Source: Bacillus sp. ISL-34
Lineage (GTDB): Bacteria; Bacillota; Bacilli; Bacillales; DSM-1321
Direction of reading: 5' to 3'
Length of the DNA stretch: 64,000 nucleotides
Assembly (NCBI RefSeq): GCF_018613325.1
Contig: NZ_JAGGQJ010000033.1
Coordinates: forward strand, 182,334-246,333
The notes below the pieces were generated by a model. The model saw only the letters and a list, made by a program, of their open reading frames with translations, ran no database searches and was not told where the DNA came from. Position numbers and translations under genes: made by a program. Positions 9,626 to 17,133 of this stretch are shown here, piece after piece (positions within the stretch are counted from its first letter, which is position 1; each line of letters starts with the position of its first letter).

Positions 9626-9662
9626 ACACATCCCATTCTTTCAGATGGGATGTGTTTTTTTG
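9626..9662 (+). terminator. Strong terminator after the second carboxypeptidase gene
   Basis: ACACATCCCAT pairs perfectly with ATGGGATGTGT around an 8-base loop, then seven T. Confidence 0.92.
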
Positions 9663-10018
9663 ATTCCTTATGAAATCGGAAACAGGATGGGGAGCCAGTT
9701 TTTATAACCCGATATGACATTAGTTACAGTGAAAATAGCAGTACTATAATAAAAGATGACATGGAAAAAAGCATCTGCTTTCACCTAAACAGATGCTCAG
9801 TTTATTGACAAAAGGGGTTCGAAAGGGGCTCATCTTTTAAAACAAGACTATGGTTTTCTATATGTTTTTTTATTGTTTTATGAAATCAGCTTGAACGTTT
9901 TTTATAGAAAAAAACTGTAGGCAAACTCGCTTTCTTCGAATTTGTCTACAGTCTAAAGCATCTGTTTTCATCTAAAGGGATGCTTTTTGAATTTCAGGAC
10001 TTTTTTATTTTGTTGCTC
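9663..10018. other. Gene-free stretch with three hairpins
   Basis: No gene is supported here. It contains AGCATCTG ... CAGATGCT (about 9771-9796), the dispersed ACTGTAGGCAAACTCG-type hairpin at 9914-9952, and AGCATC ... GATGCT followed by T-runs at about 9957-9992. The last probably terminates speB on the minus strand and any plus-strand read-through. Confidence 0.6.
9914..9952. repeat. Dispersed hairpin repeat, family 1 (hairpin part only)
   Basis: ACTGTAGGCAAACTCG followed by a short loop and CGAATTTGTCTACAGT forms a long imperfect stem. The same hairpin, with a perfect 16-bp stem, ends the repeat at 29603-29793. A worn version ends the repeat at 13018-13183. Confidence 0.7.
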
Positions 10019-10987
10019 TTATAAACTTTTTTCGGCTGAATTCTCCTCATTTTGTTCTTCTTTTAGTTGTAAGGCTACTAAACTGGCAAAGTCATGAATG
10101 ATGGTGGCTGCCAATAGTGATGTAATTTGTGTTGGATCGTACGGCGGGAGAACTTCCACCAGGTCAAACCCAATAAAGTTGAATCCTTGCAGAGAGCGTA
10201 TCATCTCTAGGGTTTCAAAGCTATTTAAACCGCCAACCTCCAAGGTGCCAGTTCCAGGAGCACAGGATGGATCAACAAAATCAATATCAAAGGTCAAGAA
10301 ACATGGTGTATCCCCAATGGTTTTCTTGACTTCCTTCACGACATCTTCGATTCCTCTTTTCTTCAGCTCGGGCGTGGTTATCACATTGTAGCCTAGATCT
10401 GTACTGGAATCTATATCTCCTGGATGATTGAGCGTACCTCTGATGCCAATCTGGAAAACTTTATCCGTTTGGAGCAAGCCTTCCTCATATGCACGGATAA
10501 ACGGTGAACCATGCCAGTATTTTTCATCATAATAAGTATCCCAGGTATCTGTATGTGAATCAAAATGAAGAAGTGCAACAGGACCGTGTATTTTTGCGGC
10601 AGCTCTTAGATTAGCCAATGTTACTGAATGATCTCCTCCGATGCCTATTGGAATGATACCGTTTTTCATCAAGTCTGCCATGGCCTTTTCAATTATCTCA
10701 TAACTTCGATGTATATTATGGGGAATCACCGAAACGTCCCCAATATCAATTGCATTACATTCGTCAAACGGAAATACCTTGTGAATGGGATGGTAAGGAA
10801 ACAACGTCATGGATGCTTGGCGGACTGCCTGTGGGGCAAACCGAGCTCCTACCCTGAATGAAGCAGCTGTATCAAAAGGCATACCTACCACTGCCAATTT
10901 GGCATTTTCTCTTGAAGAAGGTAAGCGCATAAATGATCCGGTGGTACAAAACTCTGGTTTAACATCAGGGGATAAAGGATATTTCAT
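10019..10987 (-). CDS. speB: Agmatinase-family ureohydrolase
   Basis: The protein has 322 residues with the ureohydrolase fold. Mn ligands are visible in IGIGGDHS (near 116-122), FDSHTDTWD (near 142-150) and FDIDFVDPSCAPGTG (near 232-246). It should release urea from a guanidino compound. Agmatine to putrescine is the best guess because the divergent neighbour is a PuuP-type putrescine importer. The longer N terminus with MRLP and the overall length resemble guanidinobutyrase/agmatinase enzymes more than the 290-residue B. subtilis SpeB, so guanidinobutyrate is an alternative. GGAGGAATAG precedes the ATG, and a sigma-54 promoter lies at 11093-11108. Confidence 0.82.
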   Translation of the reverse strand: MKYPLSPDVKPEFCTTGSFMRLPSSRENAKLAVVGMPFDTAASFRVGARFAPQAVRQASMTLFPYHPIHKVFPFDECNAIDIGDVSVIPHNIHRSYEIIEKAMADLMKNGIIPIGIGGDHSVTLANLRAAAKIHGPVALLHFDSHTDTWDTYYDEKYWHGSPFIRAYEEGLLQTDKVFQIGIRGTLNHPGDIDSSTDLGYNVITTPELKKRGIEDVVKEVKKTIGDTPCFLTFDIDFVDPSCAPGTGTLEVGGLNSFETLEMIRSLQGFNFIGFDLVEVLPPYDPTQITSLLAATIIHDFASLVALQLKEEQNEENSAEKSL

Positions 10988-11023
10988 TTTTTCTATTCCT
11001 CCATTTTCTTATATCTATAATAG

Positions 11024-11063
11024 TTTTGGAACTCATTTTGAAACTCATCATTTTGAAACTCAT
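11024..11063. repeat. Three direct copies of TTTTGRAACTCAT in the speB leader
   Basis: Copies start at 11024, 11036 and 11051 (the first has GGAACTCAT). They lie between the predicted transcription start of speB and its ribosome binding site. They could be leader regulatory sites or slippage-derived repeats. Confidence 0.65.
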
Positions 11064-11092
11064 ATAGGTGAATTCCTATAGATGATTAATCA

Positions 11093-11108
11093 TGCAATTA
11101 TCATGCCA
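11093..11108 (-). promoter_or_regulatory. Sigma-54 promoter for speB
   Basis: Read on the minus strand the sequence is TGGCAT-GATAA-TTGCA, matching the -24/-12 consensus with correct GG-to-GC spacing. It points to speB and is placed back to back with the puuP promoter. Confidence 0.8.
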
Positions 11109-11169
11109 AGTCACAGTAACTGATTTAGTGAGGGTTTTTACTAGATATCTTTGGCTTGGGGTATGCAAA

Positions 11170-11199
11170 GGCGAATAATTTATGGGAAATTGAATCGCC
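11170..11199. promoter_or_regulatory. Candidate enhancer (UAS) shared by speB and puuP
   Basis: A 30-base dyad with arms GGCGA ... TCGCC and partly matching inner bases (TAATTT/AAATTGA) sits about 60-100 bases upstream of one sigma-54 promoter and about 115-145 upstream of the other. That is where a sigma-54 activator normally binds. The activator is not known. Confidence 0.5.
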
Positions 11200-11314
11200 A
11201 ATGAAGAGATGCTGCAAGACTTCATTTCCATGAATCAATCATGTGCCGTTAAGAATACAGGAATTAAGTAGCATTTTTGGCGTCTTTCGTTTGTCGAACT
11301 AAACCGAAATCATG

Positions 11315-11330
11315 TGGCACAGAAATTGCA
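11315..11330 (+). promoter_or_regulatory. Sigma-54 promoter for puuP
   Basis: TGGCAC-AGAAA-TTGCA is a perfect -24/-12 element. Transcription should begin near 11342, about 95 bases before the puuP start codon. Confidence 0.9.
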
Positions 11331-11408
11331 TTAAGGTATACAGGTAAAACTTTTTAAAAAAGAGGGAGGCATGGGGATTTATCTAGTTAAGAAATGAACC
11401 TACTAGTT

Positions 11409-11422
11409 TGAAAGCGGTTTCA
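11409..11422. promoter_or_regulatory. cre site (CcpA) in the puuP leader
   Basis: TGAAAGCGGTTTCA matches the catabolite-responsive element consensus at every fixed position and is a perfect palindrome extending one base each side. It lies downstream of the sigma-54 start and abuts the AAGGAGG ribosome binding site at 11423. Bound CcpA would act as a roadblock to transcription when sugar is plentiful. Confidence 0.85.
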
Positions 11423-11436
11423 AGGAGGAATGATAG

Positions 11437-12783
11437 GTGGAAAATGAGGTTACATTGAAAAGATCACTGAAATTATGGCAAATCGTTATGATGGGGTTAG
11501 CATATATGACCCCCATGGTCGTATTTGATACATTTGGCATTGTATCTGGGATTACGGGCGGCCATGTACCGACTGCCTATATCGTTGCATTGGTGGGGAT
11601 GCTTTTTACAGCTGCCAGCTATGGAAAACTTGTAAAGGTTTTTCCTGCTGCAGGTTCAGCCTACACTTATACGCAAAAGGCCATAAACCCGCATTTGGGA
11701 TTCCTGGTAGGATGGTCTTCGTTGTTAGACTATTTGTTTTTACCTATGGTCAATGCATTGTTGACCAAAATTTATCTCACAGCATTATTTCCAGGAGTTC
11801 CTACATGGATTTGGGTAGTAGTGTTCGTAGCAATCGTCACCATTCTCAATCTCAGGAGCGTCAATGTACTTGCAAACTTTAATGCGCTTTTTGTTTTAAT
11901 TCAGATTGCCATCATGGCAGTGTTCATCATTCTTGTTGTCAAAGGTTTAAATGATGGAGAAGGTACAGGAGAAGTGTTTACGATAAAGCCTTTCGTAAAT
12001 GAAGGAATGGACTTTTCGGCAATAATAACCGGGGCCACGATCCTTTGTTTTTCCTTTTTGGGATTCGATGCGGTAACGACACTATCTGAGGAAACGCCGG
12101 ATCCGAAAAAAACGATTCCAAAAGCGATATTTTTAACTGCACTTTGGGGTGGAATCATCTTCATTACCGCATCTTTCTTTATTCAGCTCTTTTTTCCGGA
12201 TATATCCCGTTTTAAGGAACCGGATGCTGCATTACCGGAAATCGCCCTTTATGTAGGTGGGAAGCTATTTCAATCCATTTTTCTTTGTACGACTTTCGTC
12301 AATACGCTAGCCTCGGGACTAGCATCGCATGCCAGCGTTTCCCGTCTTTTGTATGTTATGGGACGTGATAAAGTGTTTCCTGAAAAATGGATTGGGTTTA
12401 TTCACCCTAAGTGGAAGACGCCAGCGATTAATGTACTCATAGTTGGAGTCATTTCATTATCGGCTTTATTCTTTGATTTAGTGACAGCAACGTCACTGAT
12501 CAACTTTGGTGCATTAATGGCATTTACCTTTGTAAATCTGTCAGTGATCAGCCATTTTATCATTCGGGAAAAGAAGCATCGAACGTTAAAGGGGTGTATT
12601 CAATACTTAATAATGCCTTTAATTGGAGCTATAGCAATTGGAATTCTTTGGATCAACCTTGAAGAGAGTTCCTTAATAATGGGAACAAGTTGGTTCATTA
12701 TTGGTTTTTGTTATCTATTATATATCACAAAAGCATTCCGGAAGGCTCCGCCGCAATACCAAGTTGAAGAAATTCAGCTTTGA
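11437..12783 (+). CDS. puuP: Putrescine importer, APC superfamily
   Basis: The protein has 448 residues and about 12 membrane helices. From residue 8 onward it is strikingly similar to my memory of E. coli PuuP, for example in the stretches [57 protein letters not shown] and [18 protein letters not shown]. PuuP takes up putrescine by proton symport. The start is GTG, 15 bases after AAGGAGG begins. It is divergent from the agmatinase-like gene, and both have sigma-54 promoters. A terminator follows at 12809-12856. Confidence 0.9.
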   Translation: MENEVTLKRSLKLWQIVMMGLAYMTPMVVFDTFGIVSGITGGHVPTAYIVALVGMLFTAASYGKLVKVFPAAGSAYTYTQKAINPHLGFLVGWSSLLDYLFLPMVNALLTKIYLTALFPGVPTWIWVVVFVAIVTILNLRSVNVLANFNALFVLIQIAIMAVFIILVVKGLNDGEGTGEVFTIKPFVNEGMDFSAIITGATILCFSFLGFDAVTTLSEETPDPKKTIPKAIFLTALWGGIIFITASFFIQLFFPDISRFKEPDAALPEIALYVGGKLFQSIFLCTTFVNTLASGLASHASVSRLLYVMGRDKVFPEKWIGFIHPKWKTPAINVLIVGVISLSALFFDLVTATSLINFGALMAFTFVNLSVISHFIIREKKHRTLKGCIQYLIMPLIGAIAIGILWINLEESSLIMGTSWFIIGFCYLLYITKAFRKAPPQYQVEEIQL

Positions 12784-12808
12784 GACTTTGCAAGGATGCA
12801 TCAGGGAC

Positions 12809-12856
12809 AAAAAAGGTTTTGAAATGGTTTCATTCCAAAACCTTTTTGGTTTTTTA
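12809..12856. terminator. Terminator after puuP
   Basis: AAAAAGGTTTTGAAATG pairs with CATTCCAAAACCTTTTT (one mismatch), followed by more T. Confidence 0.88.
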
Positions 12857-12861
12857 TAAGC

Positions 12862-12923
12862 TTCCTCGCCGCAAGCGTCTCCGGGGTCTCGACTAGTCGC
12901 GAATTTCCTCAATTCAGCGAGTT
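12862..12923 (-). repeat. Dispersed repeat, family 2 (short copy)
   Basis: On the minus strand this stretch reads GGAAATTCGCGACTAG then GACCCCGGAGACGCTTGC. The last 18 bases recur exactly at 23967-23984 on the plus strand, with similar flanks (GAAATTTGCGAC). No coding potential. Confidence 0.65.
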
Positions 12924-13017
12924 TTCATCTCGTATAAAAAAGTGAAAAACATGTTGGATAAACCTGTTTACTTTAAAATCATGGCCGGGTGAGGTTATTC
13001 TTTAAAAAAAACATTCC

Positions 13018-13183
13018 AGTTGATTGGAACGGGTGTTGAGACTCCTGCGAGGAAAGCGCGTCAAAGGGCGAGCGAACCTACAGGCGTAAAGACCGCCCGC
13101 GGAAAGCGAGTGCCGCGATGAAACGTTCAAATTGTACTAATCCTTAAAAGACTGTGGATAAACTCGATTTTCATCAGTTTGTC
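13018..13183 (+). repeat. Dispersed repeat, family 1 (copy at 13.1 kb)
   Basis: It begins AGTTGATTGGAACGGGTGT, continues with GAGACTCCTGCG, ACAGGCG, GACCGCCCGCGGAAAGCGA and ACGTTCAAATTGT, and ends in a worn hairpin (GACTGTGGATAAACTCG). The same blocks in the same order are found at 29603-29793. GC-rich blocks in otherwise AT-rich DNA mark it as a mobile-like or structured non-coding element common in Bacillaceae. Confidence 0.8.
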
Positions 13184-13191
13184 ACCGAATG

Positions 13192-13216
13192 ACGCATCCT
13201 AGAAGGATGCGTTTTT
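13192..13216 (+). terminator. Hairpin with T-run upstream of gdh
   Basis: ACGCATCCT-AGA-AGGATGCGT followed by TTTTT. It insulates gdh from upstream transcription. Confidence 0.85.
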
Positions 13217-13234
13217 TAATCATCACTGTTTACA

Positions 13235-13305
13235 TATGCAAATCTGAATTGCTTATGAATTAATTCATATTTCCTGATGATTGCATGTGGATGTTGATGA
13301 TTGCA
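13235..13305. promoter_or_regulatory. Candidate activator sites upstream of the gdh sigma-54 promoter
   Basis: Two features lie 40-110 bases upstream of the -24 box. One is a dyad, ATGCAAATCTGAATTGCTTA (about 13236-13255), with TGCAA/TTGC half-sites recalling RocR-type enhancers. The other is an exact direct repeat of TGATGATTGCA at 13275-13285 and 13295-13305, 20 bases apart, i.e. on the same helix face. Binding of an EBP is inferred. Confidence 0.5.
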
Positions 13306-13344
13306 AATGGCGGTATATTGCTATCTATATAGTATCCTCAAAGC

Positions 13345-13360
13345 TGGCACGAAAGTTGCT
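13345..13360 (+). promoter_or_regulatory. Sigma-54 promoter for glutamate dehydrogenase
   Basis: TGGCAC-GAAAG-TTGCT is a full consensus -24/-12 element, 35 bases before the gdh start. B. subtilis rocG is also SigL-dependent. Confidence 0.9.
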
Positions 13361-13394
13361 TAATAAGTTATAAGAATATAAGTGAGGTGCTAAA

Positions 13395-14672
13395 ATGACA
13401 GAGAAAATTAAGGTAATTGAAAAACGTCAATTGGATAATCCATTGCAGGAATTCCAGGATATCTTAAAAGAAGCAATTCATGTTTTGAACTATCCAGATC
13501 AGGTTTTTGATTTTCTGAAAGCGCCAATGCGTTTTCTGGAAGTCTGCATTCCTATTCAAATGGATAATGGGGAGACAAGGATGTTTCAAGGGTATCGGGC
13601 TCAACATAATGATGCAGCCGGTCCAACTAAAGGGGGGATTCGGTTTCACCCGGATGTCACTCCCGAGGAAGTTAAGGCATTGGCCGGGTGGATGAGCTTG
13701 AAATGCGGAATAACCGATCTTCCATATGGAGGGGCAAAAGGCGGCATTGTATGTGATCCCAGACAGATGAGTTCATCTGAGCTTGAACGATTAAGCAGAG
13801 GGTATGTCAGGGCAGTAAGTCAAATAGTGGGACCTACTAAAGATATTCCGGCACCTGATATGTATACGAATTCACAAATCATGGCCTGGATGCTGGATGA
13901 ATACGATCACATCAGGGAATTCGATTCACCCGGCTTCATTACAGGAAAGCCTCTGAGATTAGGTGGATCGAAGGGCAGGGAAAAGGCCACTTCCAAGGGA
14001 GTATTATATACACTTCAAATGATATGTGATTTAAAGGGGATTCCTATTGAAGGCATGCGGGTAATCATCCAGGGATTCGGGAATGTTGGCAGTCATTTGG
14101 CCATGTATTTATATGAAATGGGGGCTAAGGTTGTCGGAATAGCGGATGAGCTTGGAGGTTTATATGATCCGAATGGTTTGGACATCCCTTACCTTTTGGA
14201 GAACAGGGGCTCGTTTGGGGTCGTTTCGAACTTATACAAAGATTCATTATCCAATCAAGAATTATTGGAAAAAGAGTGTGATGTGCTGATTCCCGCAGCC
14301 ATTAGCGGAGTGGTGAATAAAGATAATGCAACACGATTAAAATGTGAAATCCTGATCGAAGCAGCAAATGGTCCGACAACAAAGGAAGCGATCAAGATTC
14401 TTGATGATAAAGGTATAGTGCTAGTCCCGGATATTTTGGCGAATTCAGGAGGGGTGATAGTTTCGTATTTTGAATGGTGCCAGAACAACCAAGGTTATTA
14501 TTGGACGGAAGAGCTTGTGGATGAACGATTGAAGGAAAAGATAACGGACAGCTTTTTGAATGTCTACCATACTTCACAAAAATATTCCGTGAACATGAAA
14601 GTGGCGGCTTATATTGAAGGGATTCGCAAAATAGCAGAAGCATCCCAGCTTCGAGGTTGGGTCAGGTTCTGA
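13395..14672 (+). CDS. rocG: NAD-type glutamate dehydrogenase (RocG/GudB family)
   Basis: The 425-residue protein has the Glu/Leu/Phe/Val dehydrogenase signature LPYGGAKGGI around the catalytic Lys115, the glutamate-binding lysines in GPTKGGIRFHP and SLKCGI, and a Rossmann motif GFGNVGS near residue 227. It deaminates glutamate to 2-oxoglutarate plus ammonia and so completes arginine/ornithine/proline breakdown. The sigma-54 promoter argues for the catabolic RocG role rather than GudB. The symbol is by analogy. Two small genes follow closely and may be co-transcribed. Confidence 0.9.
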   Translation: MTEKIKVIEKRQLDNPLQEFQDILKEAIHVLNYPDQVFDFLKAPMRFLEVCIPIQMDNGETRMFQGYRAQHNDAAGPTKGGIRFHPDVTPEEVKALAGWMSLKCGITDLPYGGAKGGIVCDPRQMSSSELERLSRGYVRAVSQIVGPTKDIPAPDMYTNSQIMAWMLDEYDHIREFDSPGFITGKPLRLGGSKGREKATSKGVLYTLQMICDLKGIPIEGMRVIIQGFGNVGSHLAMYLYEMGAKVVGIADELGGLYDPNGLDIPYLLENRGSFGVVSNLYKDSLSNQELLEKECDVLIPAAISGVVNKDNATRLKCEILIEAANGPTTKEAIKILDDKGIVLVPDILANSGGVIVSYFEWCQNNQGYYWTEELVDERLKEKITDSFLNVYHTSQKYSVNMKVAAYIEGIRKIAEASQLRGWVRF

Positions 14673-14706
14673 ACGAATTAGGGCTTACAAGAAAGGAGGC
14701 AATCCG

Positions 14707-14997
14707 TTGAATTTTGATATTCTTTCCGAAAATAAAGAAAACCAGGCTATTCATCATTATTGCTTATTGTCACAAGATTATAGATATGATGTGACCATTG
14801 TATATTCAGGCCAGTTTTTCGGTAAAGCAATGGTGACTTCCATGCAAAGCGGAAGAATGATCCTGCTTTGTGCCAATGATATTAATTTAGATCAATACTG
14901 GGCTCCGACCCTTGGCATTGAACAAGAAGATATACCTGAGTTCCAAAACTTTCTCAAGTTAGTGTTACAAACCCCATTTCATTTTGAAGAATACTGA
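14707..14997 (+). CDS. Unrecognised 96-residue protein downstream of gdh
   Basis: It starts at TTG after a strong AAAGGAGG (14691-14698), 34 bases after gdh, so it is translated from the same message. It is a soluble, acidic protein with alternating hydrophobic strands and a C-terminal FHFEEY. I do not recognise the family. The position between gdh and a biotinyl/lipoyl-like protein suggests an accessory role in the same catabolic unit, but nothing more can be said. Confidence 0.7.
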   Translation: MNFDILSENKENQAIHHYCLLSQDYRYDVTIVYSGQFFGKAMVTSMQSGRMILLCANDINLDQYWAPTLGIEQEDIPEFQNFLKLVLQTPFHFEEY

Positions 14998-15014
14998 AGG
15001 AAGGAATGATGTAG

Positions 15015-15263
15015 ATGTACGTTGATGTGATTCTAAGCCCTTGTGATGGCAGGATTGAAAAAATATCAATATCCAAGAATTCCAGATTTTACGAATGGGA
15101 ACAATTATTTCAGATTAAGAAGGCAGATGGATGTGTGGAAATCATTGATATTGGTGTAAGCGGAAAGATAGAATCATTGGAGGTATTGGAGGGCGAACCA
15201 GTGGTGGCCGGCGAGGTCCTCGCCTATTTCAGGGAAGATTTATTCGTGACCGGCAGCGATTAA
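15015..15263 (+). CDS. Small biotinyl/lipoyl-domain-like protein
   Basis: The 82-residue protein looks like a single barrel-sandwich hybrid domain: SPCDGRIEKISISKNSRFYEWEQLF, then GVSGKIESLEVLEGEPVVAGEVLAYF. This resembles biotinyl/lipoyl carrier domains, but the modifiable lysine motif (MKM/DKA type) expected at the hairpin between the two halves is absent. It may therefore be a degenerate or non-acylated carrier-like domain. It lies 17 bases after the 96-residue gene and ends the gdh unit, with a terminator at 15266-15307. Confidence 0.65.
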   Translation: MYVDVILSPCDGRIEKISISKNSRFYEWEQLFQIKKADGCVEIIDIGVSGKIESLEVLEGEPVVAGEVLAYFREDLFVTGSD

Positions 15264-15265
15264 TA

Positions 15266-15307
15266 TAAAAACGAAAAGAAGATGAAATGATTCATCTTCT
15301 TTTTCGG
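15266..15307. terminator. Terminator ending the gdh unit
   Basis: AGAAGATGAA-ATGA-TTCATCTTCT followed by TTTTCG, with a matching A-tract on the other side, so it may also stop iclR transcripts. Confidence 0.85.
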
Positions 15308-15338
15308 CTTATCCGATAATCCTTTACTGCTTTCTTAT

Positions 15339-16079
15339 TCATGTTCCCCTATACCCCAATTTTGCAGAAACCCGATTACCAGTTTCCATCACATTCTTAA
15401 TGAGGAAATCAAGTCTTTCTTCTGTCAGGTTAAAGCTGACAAAACCTATGCTCACCGCACCGTGAACTTCCCCAAAATGGTTCAATATCGGCACGGCAAC
15501 AGAACATGTTCCCTCTGTTCTTTCACTGTGACTGATTCCATGACCCTTCATTTTAGTCTCTTGCAATATATCCCAAAAAGCTGCTCTTTCTTGAATTGGC
15601 AGAAGAGCATCCACGATTTTTTCCGCTTGTTTATATGGCATATAGGCGAGCATCGCTTTATTGGCGGCCCCAATATGCATAGGAACTCGTGAGCCAAGCT
15701 GGTCATAAACCCGGATTTGGCTTTTTTCACTGTCGATTCGTTCGATAACGAGTGATTCCATTCCTATTGGCTGGCTGAGATAGACGCTTTCCTCCACTTT
15801 GTTCATCAGCCTTTCCAGTTCAGGCCTTATTTGGCTGATGTAATCCATTTTGTCATACATACGTAAACCATATTCGAGCCAAATATTCCCCAAACCATAT
15901 TGTTTGGATTGCCCGTCCTGTTGGATTAATCCATGCGAGGACATCGCTTTTAACAAACGATGCATGGAGCTGACAGGAAGATCACATTCTTGGGAAAGTT
16001 CCGTAATTGACAGCCAGTTTTCCGATGAATTGGAAACCAGCACCTTTATAACGTTCATGGCGCGGTCGATCGATTGCAT
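15339..16079 (-). CDS. IclR-family transcriptional regulator
   Basis: A winged helix (about residues 5-65; LSITELSQECDLPVSSMHRLL) is followed by an IclR effector domain of about 170 residues. The ATG at 16079 is preferred over an in-frame TTG six bases upstream because AGGTGG is then 7 bases away. It is divergent from the amidinohydrolase operon and very probably controls it. Inverted AACTTTG/CAAAGTT blocks at 16116-16122 and 16159-16165 in the intergenic region are candidate contacts. Confidence 0.85.
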   Translation of the reverse strand: MQSIDRAMNVIKVLVSNSSENWLSITELSQECDLPVSSMHRLLKAMSSHGLIQQDGQSKQYGLGNIWLEYGLRMYDKMDYISQIRPELERLMNKVEESVYLSQPIGMESLVIERIDSEKSQIRVYDQLGSRVPMHIGAANKAMLAYMPYKQAEKIVDALLPIQERAAFWDILQETKMKGHGISHSERTEGTCSVAVPILNHFGEVHGAVSIGFVSFNLTEERLDFLIKNVMETGNRVSAKLGYRGT

Positions 16080-16146
16080 AAACAAACCACCTATCTTTCA
16101 TTACAAGTTGAATAAAACTTTGATTTATTTGAATATTTAAAACATA

Positions 16147-16176
16147 TTGACATTATACCAAAGTTGATTTTATAAT
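16147..16176 (+). promoter_or_regulatory. Sigma-A promoter of the amidinohydrolase operon
   Basis: TTGACA (16147-16152), 18 bases, TATAAT (16171-16176). A CAAAGTT half-site lies in the spacer. Unlike speB, puuP and gdh this operon is not sigma-54 dependent. Confidence 0.82.
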
Positions 16177-16197
16177 AAAAGAAAAATTCCTAACAGC

Positions 16198-16210
16198 GGA
16201 AACGTTTTCC
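16198..16210. promoter_or_regulatory. Palindrome just downstream of the operon start point
   Basis: GGAAACGTTTTCC lies about 15 bases after the expected start point. Centred on CG it resembles a cre site but misses the consensus at about three positions, so CcpA binding is only possible. It may also be an IclR site. Confidence 0.35.
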
Positions 16211-16236
16211 ACTATTCGGAAAAGGAGGGGGAGGCA

Positions 16237-17133
16237 GTGACATTCTGTTCGTCCATGTACAAACCATTGGAACGTGTCATTGTAAAACATCCTAAAGAAG
16301 CTTTTATTAGTCAAGAGCATTTAAGCCAAGCATGGCGGAACTTCAACTTTGCGGAAGAGCCTGATTTCAACGAAGCACTAAAAGAGTATGGTGACTTTAT
16401 ATCCATTTTGGAGAAATATGTTTCAAACATCGATTATTTGCCAGCATCTTCGCTAGTCGGCATTGACTCCATATATGCGCATGACCCGGTCAAATTCACA
16501 AGCCAAGGAGCCATTATTTTAAAGTCCGGGAAAGAATTGAGACAGCCGGAAGCTAATGTATACAAGGAATATTGTAAAGAAAAGAACATCCCGATTATTG
16601 GGTATTTAACGGGTGATGCGGTTGCGGATGGCGGTGATATCGTTTGGCTTGATGATAAGACCCTTGTTGTCGGACATGGTTATCGTACAAACGCTGAAGC
16701 CATTCGGCAATTAAAGGAAATGACCGCACATCTTGTGGATGAATTCATCGTAGTTCAGCTTCCGCATGATCAGGGAGAGGCAGAGTGTCTCCATCTTATG
16801 TCTTTCATCAGTCTTGTCGACCATGATTTAGCAGTGGTTCACTCCCGCCTTATGCCTGTTTTTTTCAGAAAACTGCTGATTGAACGAGGCATTCAGCTTA
16901 TCGAAGTGCCGGTTGATGAGTACTTGACCTTAGGCTGTAATGTGCTTGCCATTGCTCCGCGGGTTTGCGTGATAGCTTCTGGTAACGCTTACACAAAGCG
17001 GAAGCTTCTTGATGCCGGAGCAACAGTTTATGAATACAAAGGAACTGAAATCAGTTACAAAGGCACTGGCGGTCCAACTTGTTTAACCTGCCCGGTGGTG
17101 CGTACAAATATTAATGAAGGGGGATTGGCATGA
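16237..17133 (+). CDS. Amidinotransferase/DDAH-superfamily guanidino hydrolase
   Basis: The 298-residue protein of the guanidino-group-modifying (pentein) fold has a GTG start after AAAGGAGGGGG. Visible catalytic elements are DGGD (131-134), His186 in EAECLHLM and Cys282 in GGPTCLTCP. Such enzymes act on arginine or methylarginine side chains through a covalent thiouronium intermediate. It overlaps the next gene by four bases. A second, shorter DDAH-type hydrolase is encoded later in the same operon, so the two probably have different substrates. The exact substrate is unknown. Confidence 0.8.
   Translation: MTFCSSMYKPLERVIVKHPKEAFISQEHLSQAWRNFNFAEEPDFNEALKEYGDFISILEKYVSNIDYLPASSLVGIDSIYAHDPVKFTSQGAIILKSGKELRQPEANVYKEYCKEKNIPIIGYLTGDAVADGGDIVWLDDKTLVVGHGYRTNAEAIRQLKEMTAHLVDEFIVVQLPHDQGEAECLHLMSFISLVDHDLAVVHSRLMPVFFRKLLIERGIQLIEVPVDEYLTLGCNVLAIAPRVCVIASGNAYTKRKLLDAGATVYEYKGTEISYKGTGGPTCLTCPVVRTNINEGGLA

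Noticed and set aside
11152..11166. Third sigma-54-like box (TGGCTT-N5-ATGC) between speB and puuP
   Set aside because: Spacing fits, but both boxes deviate from consensus, and two much better promoters flank it.
16198..16210. GGAAACGTTTTCC as a firm cre site
   Set aside because: It misses the TGWNANCGNTNWCA consensus at about three positions. Kept only as a palindrome of unknown role.
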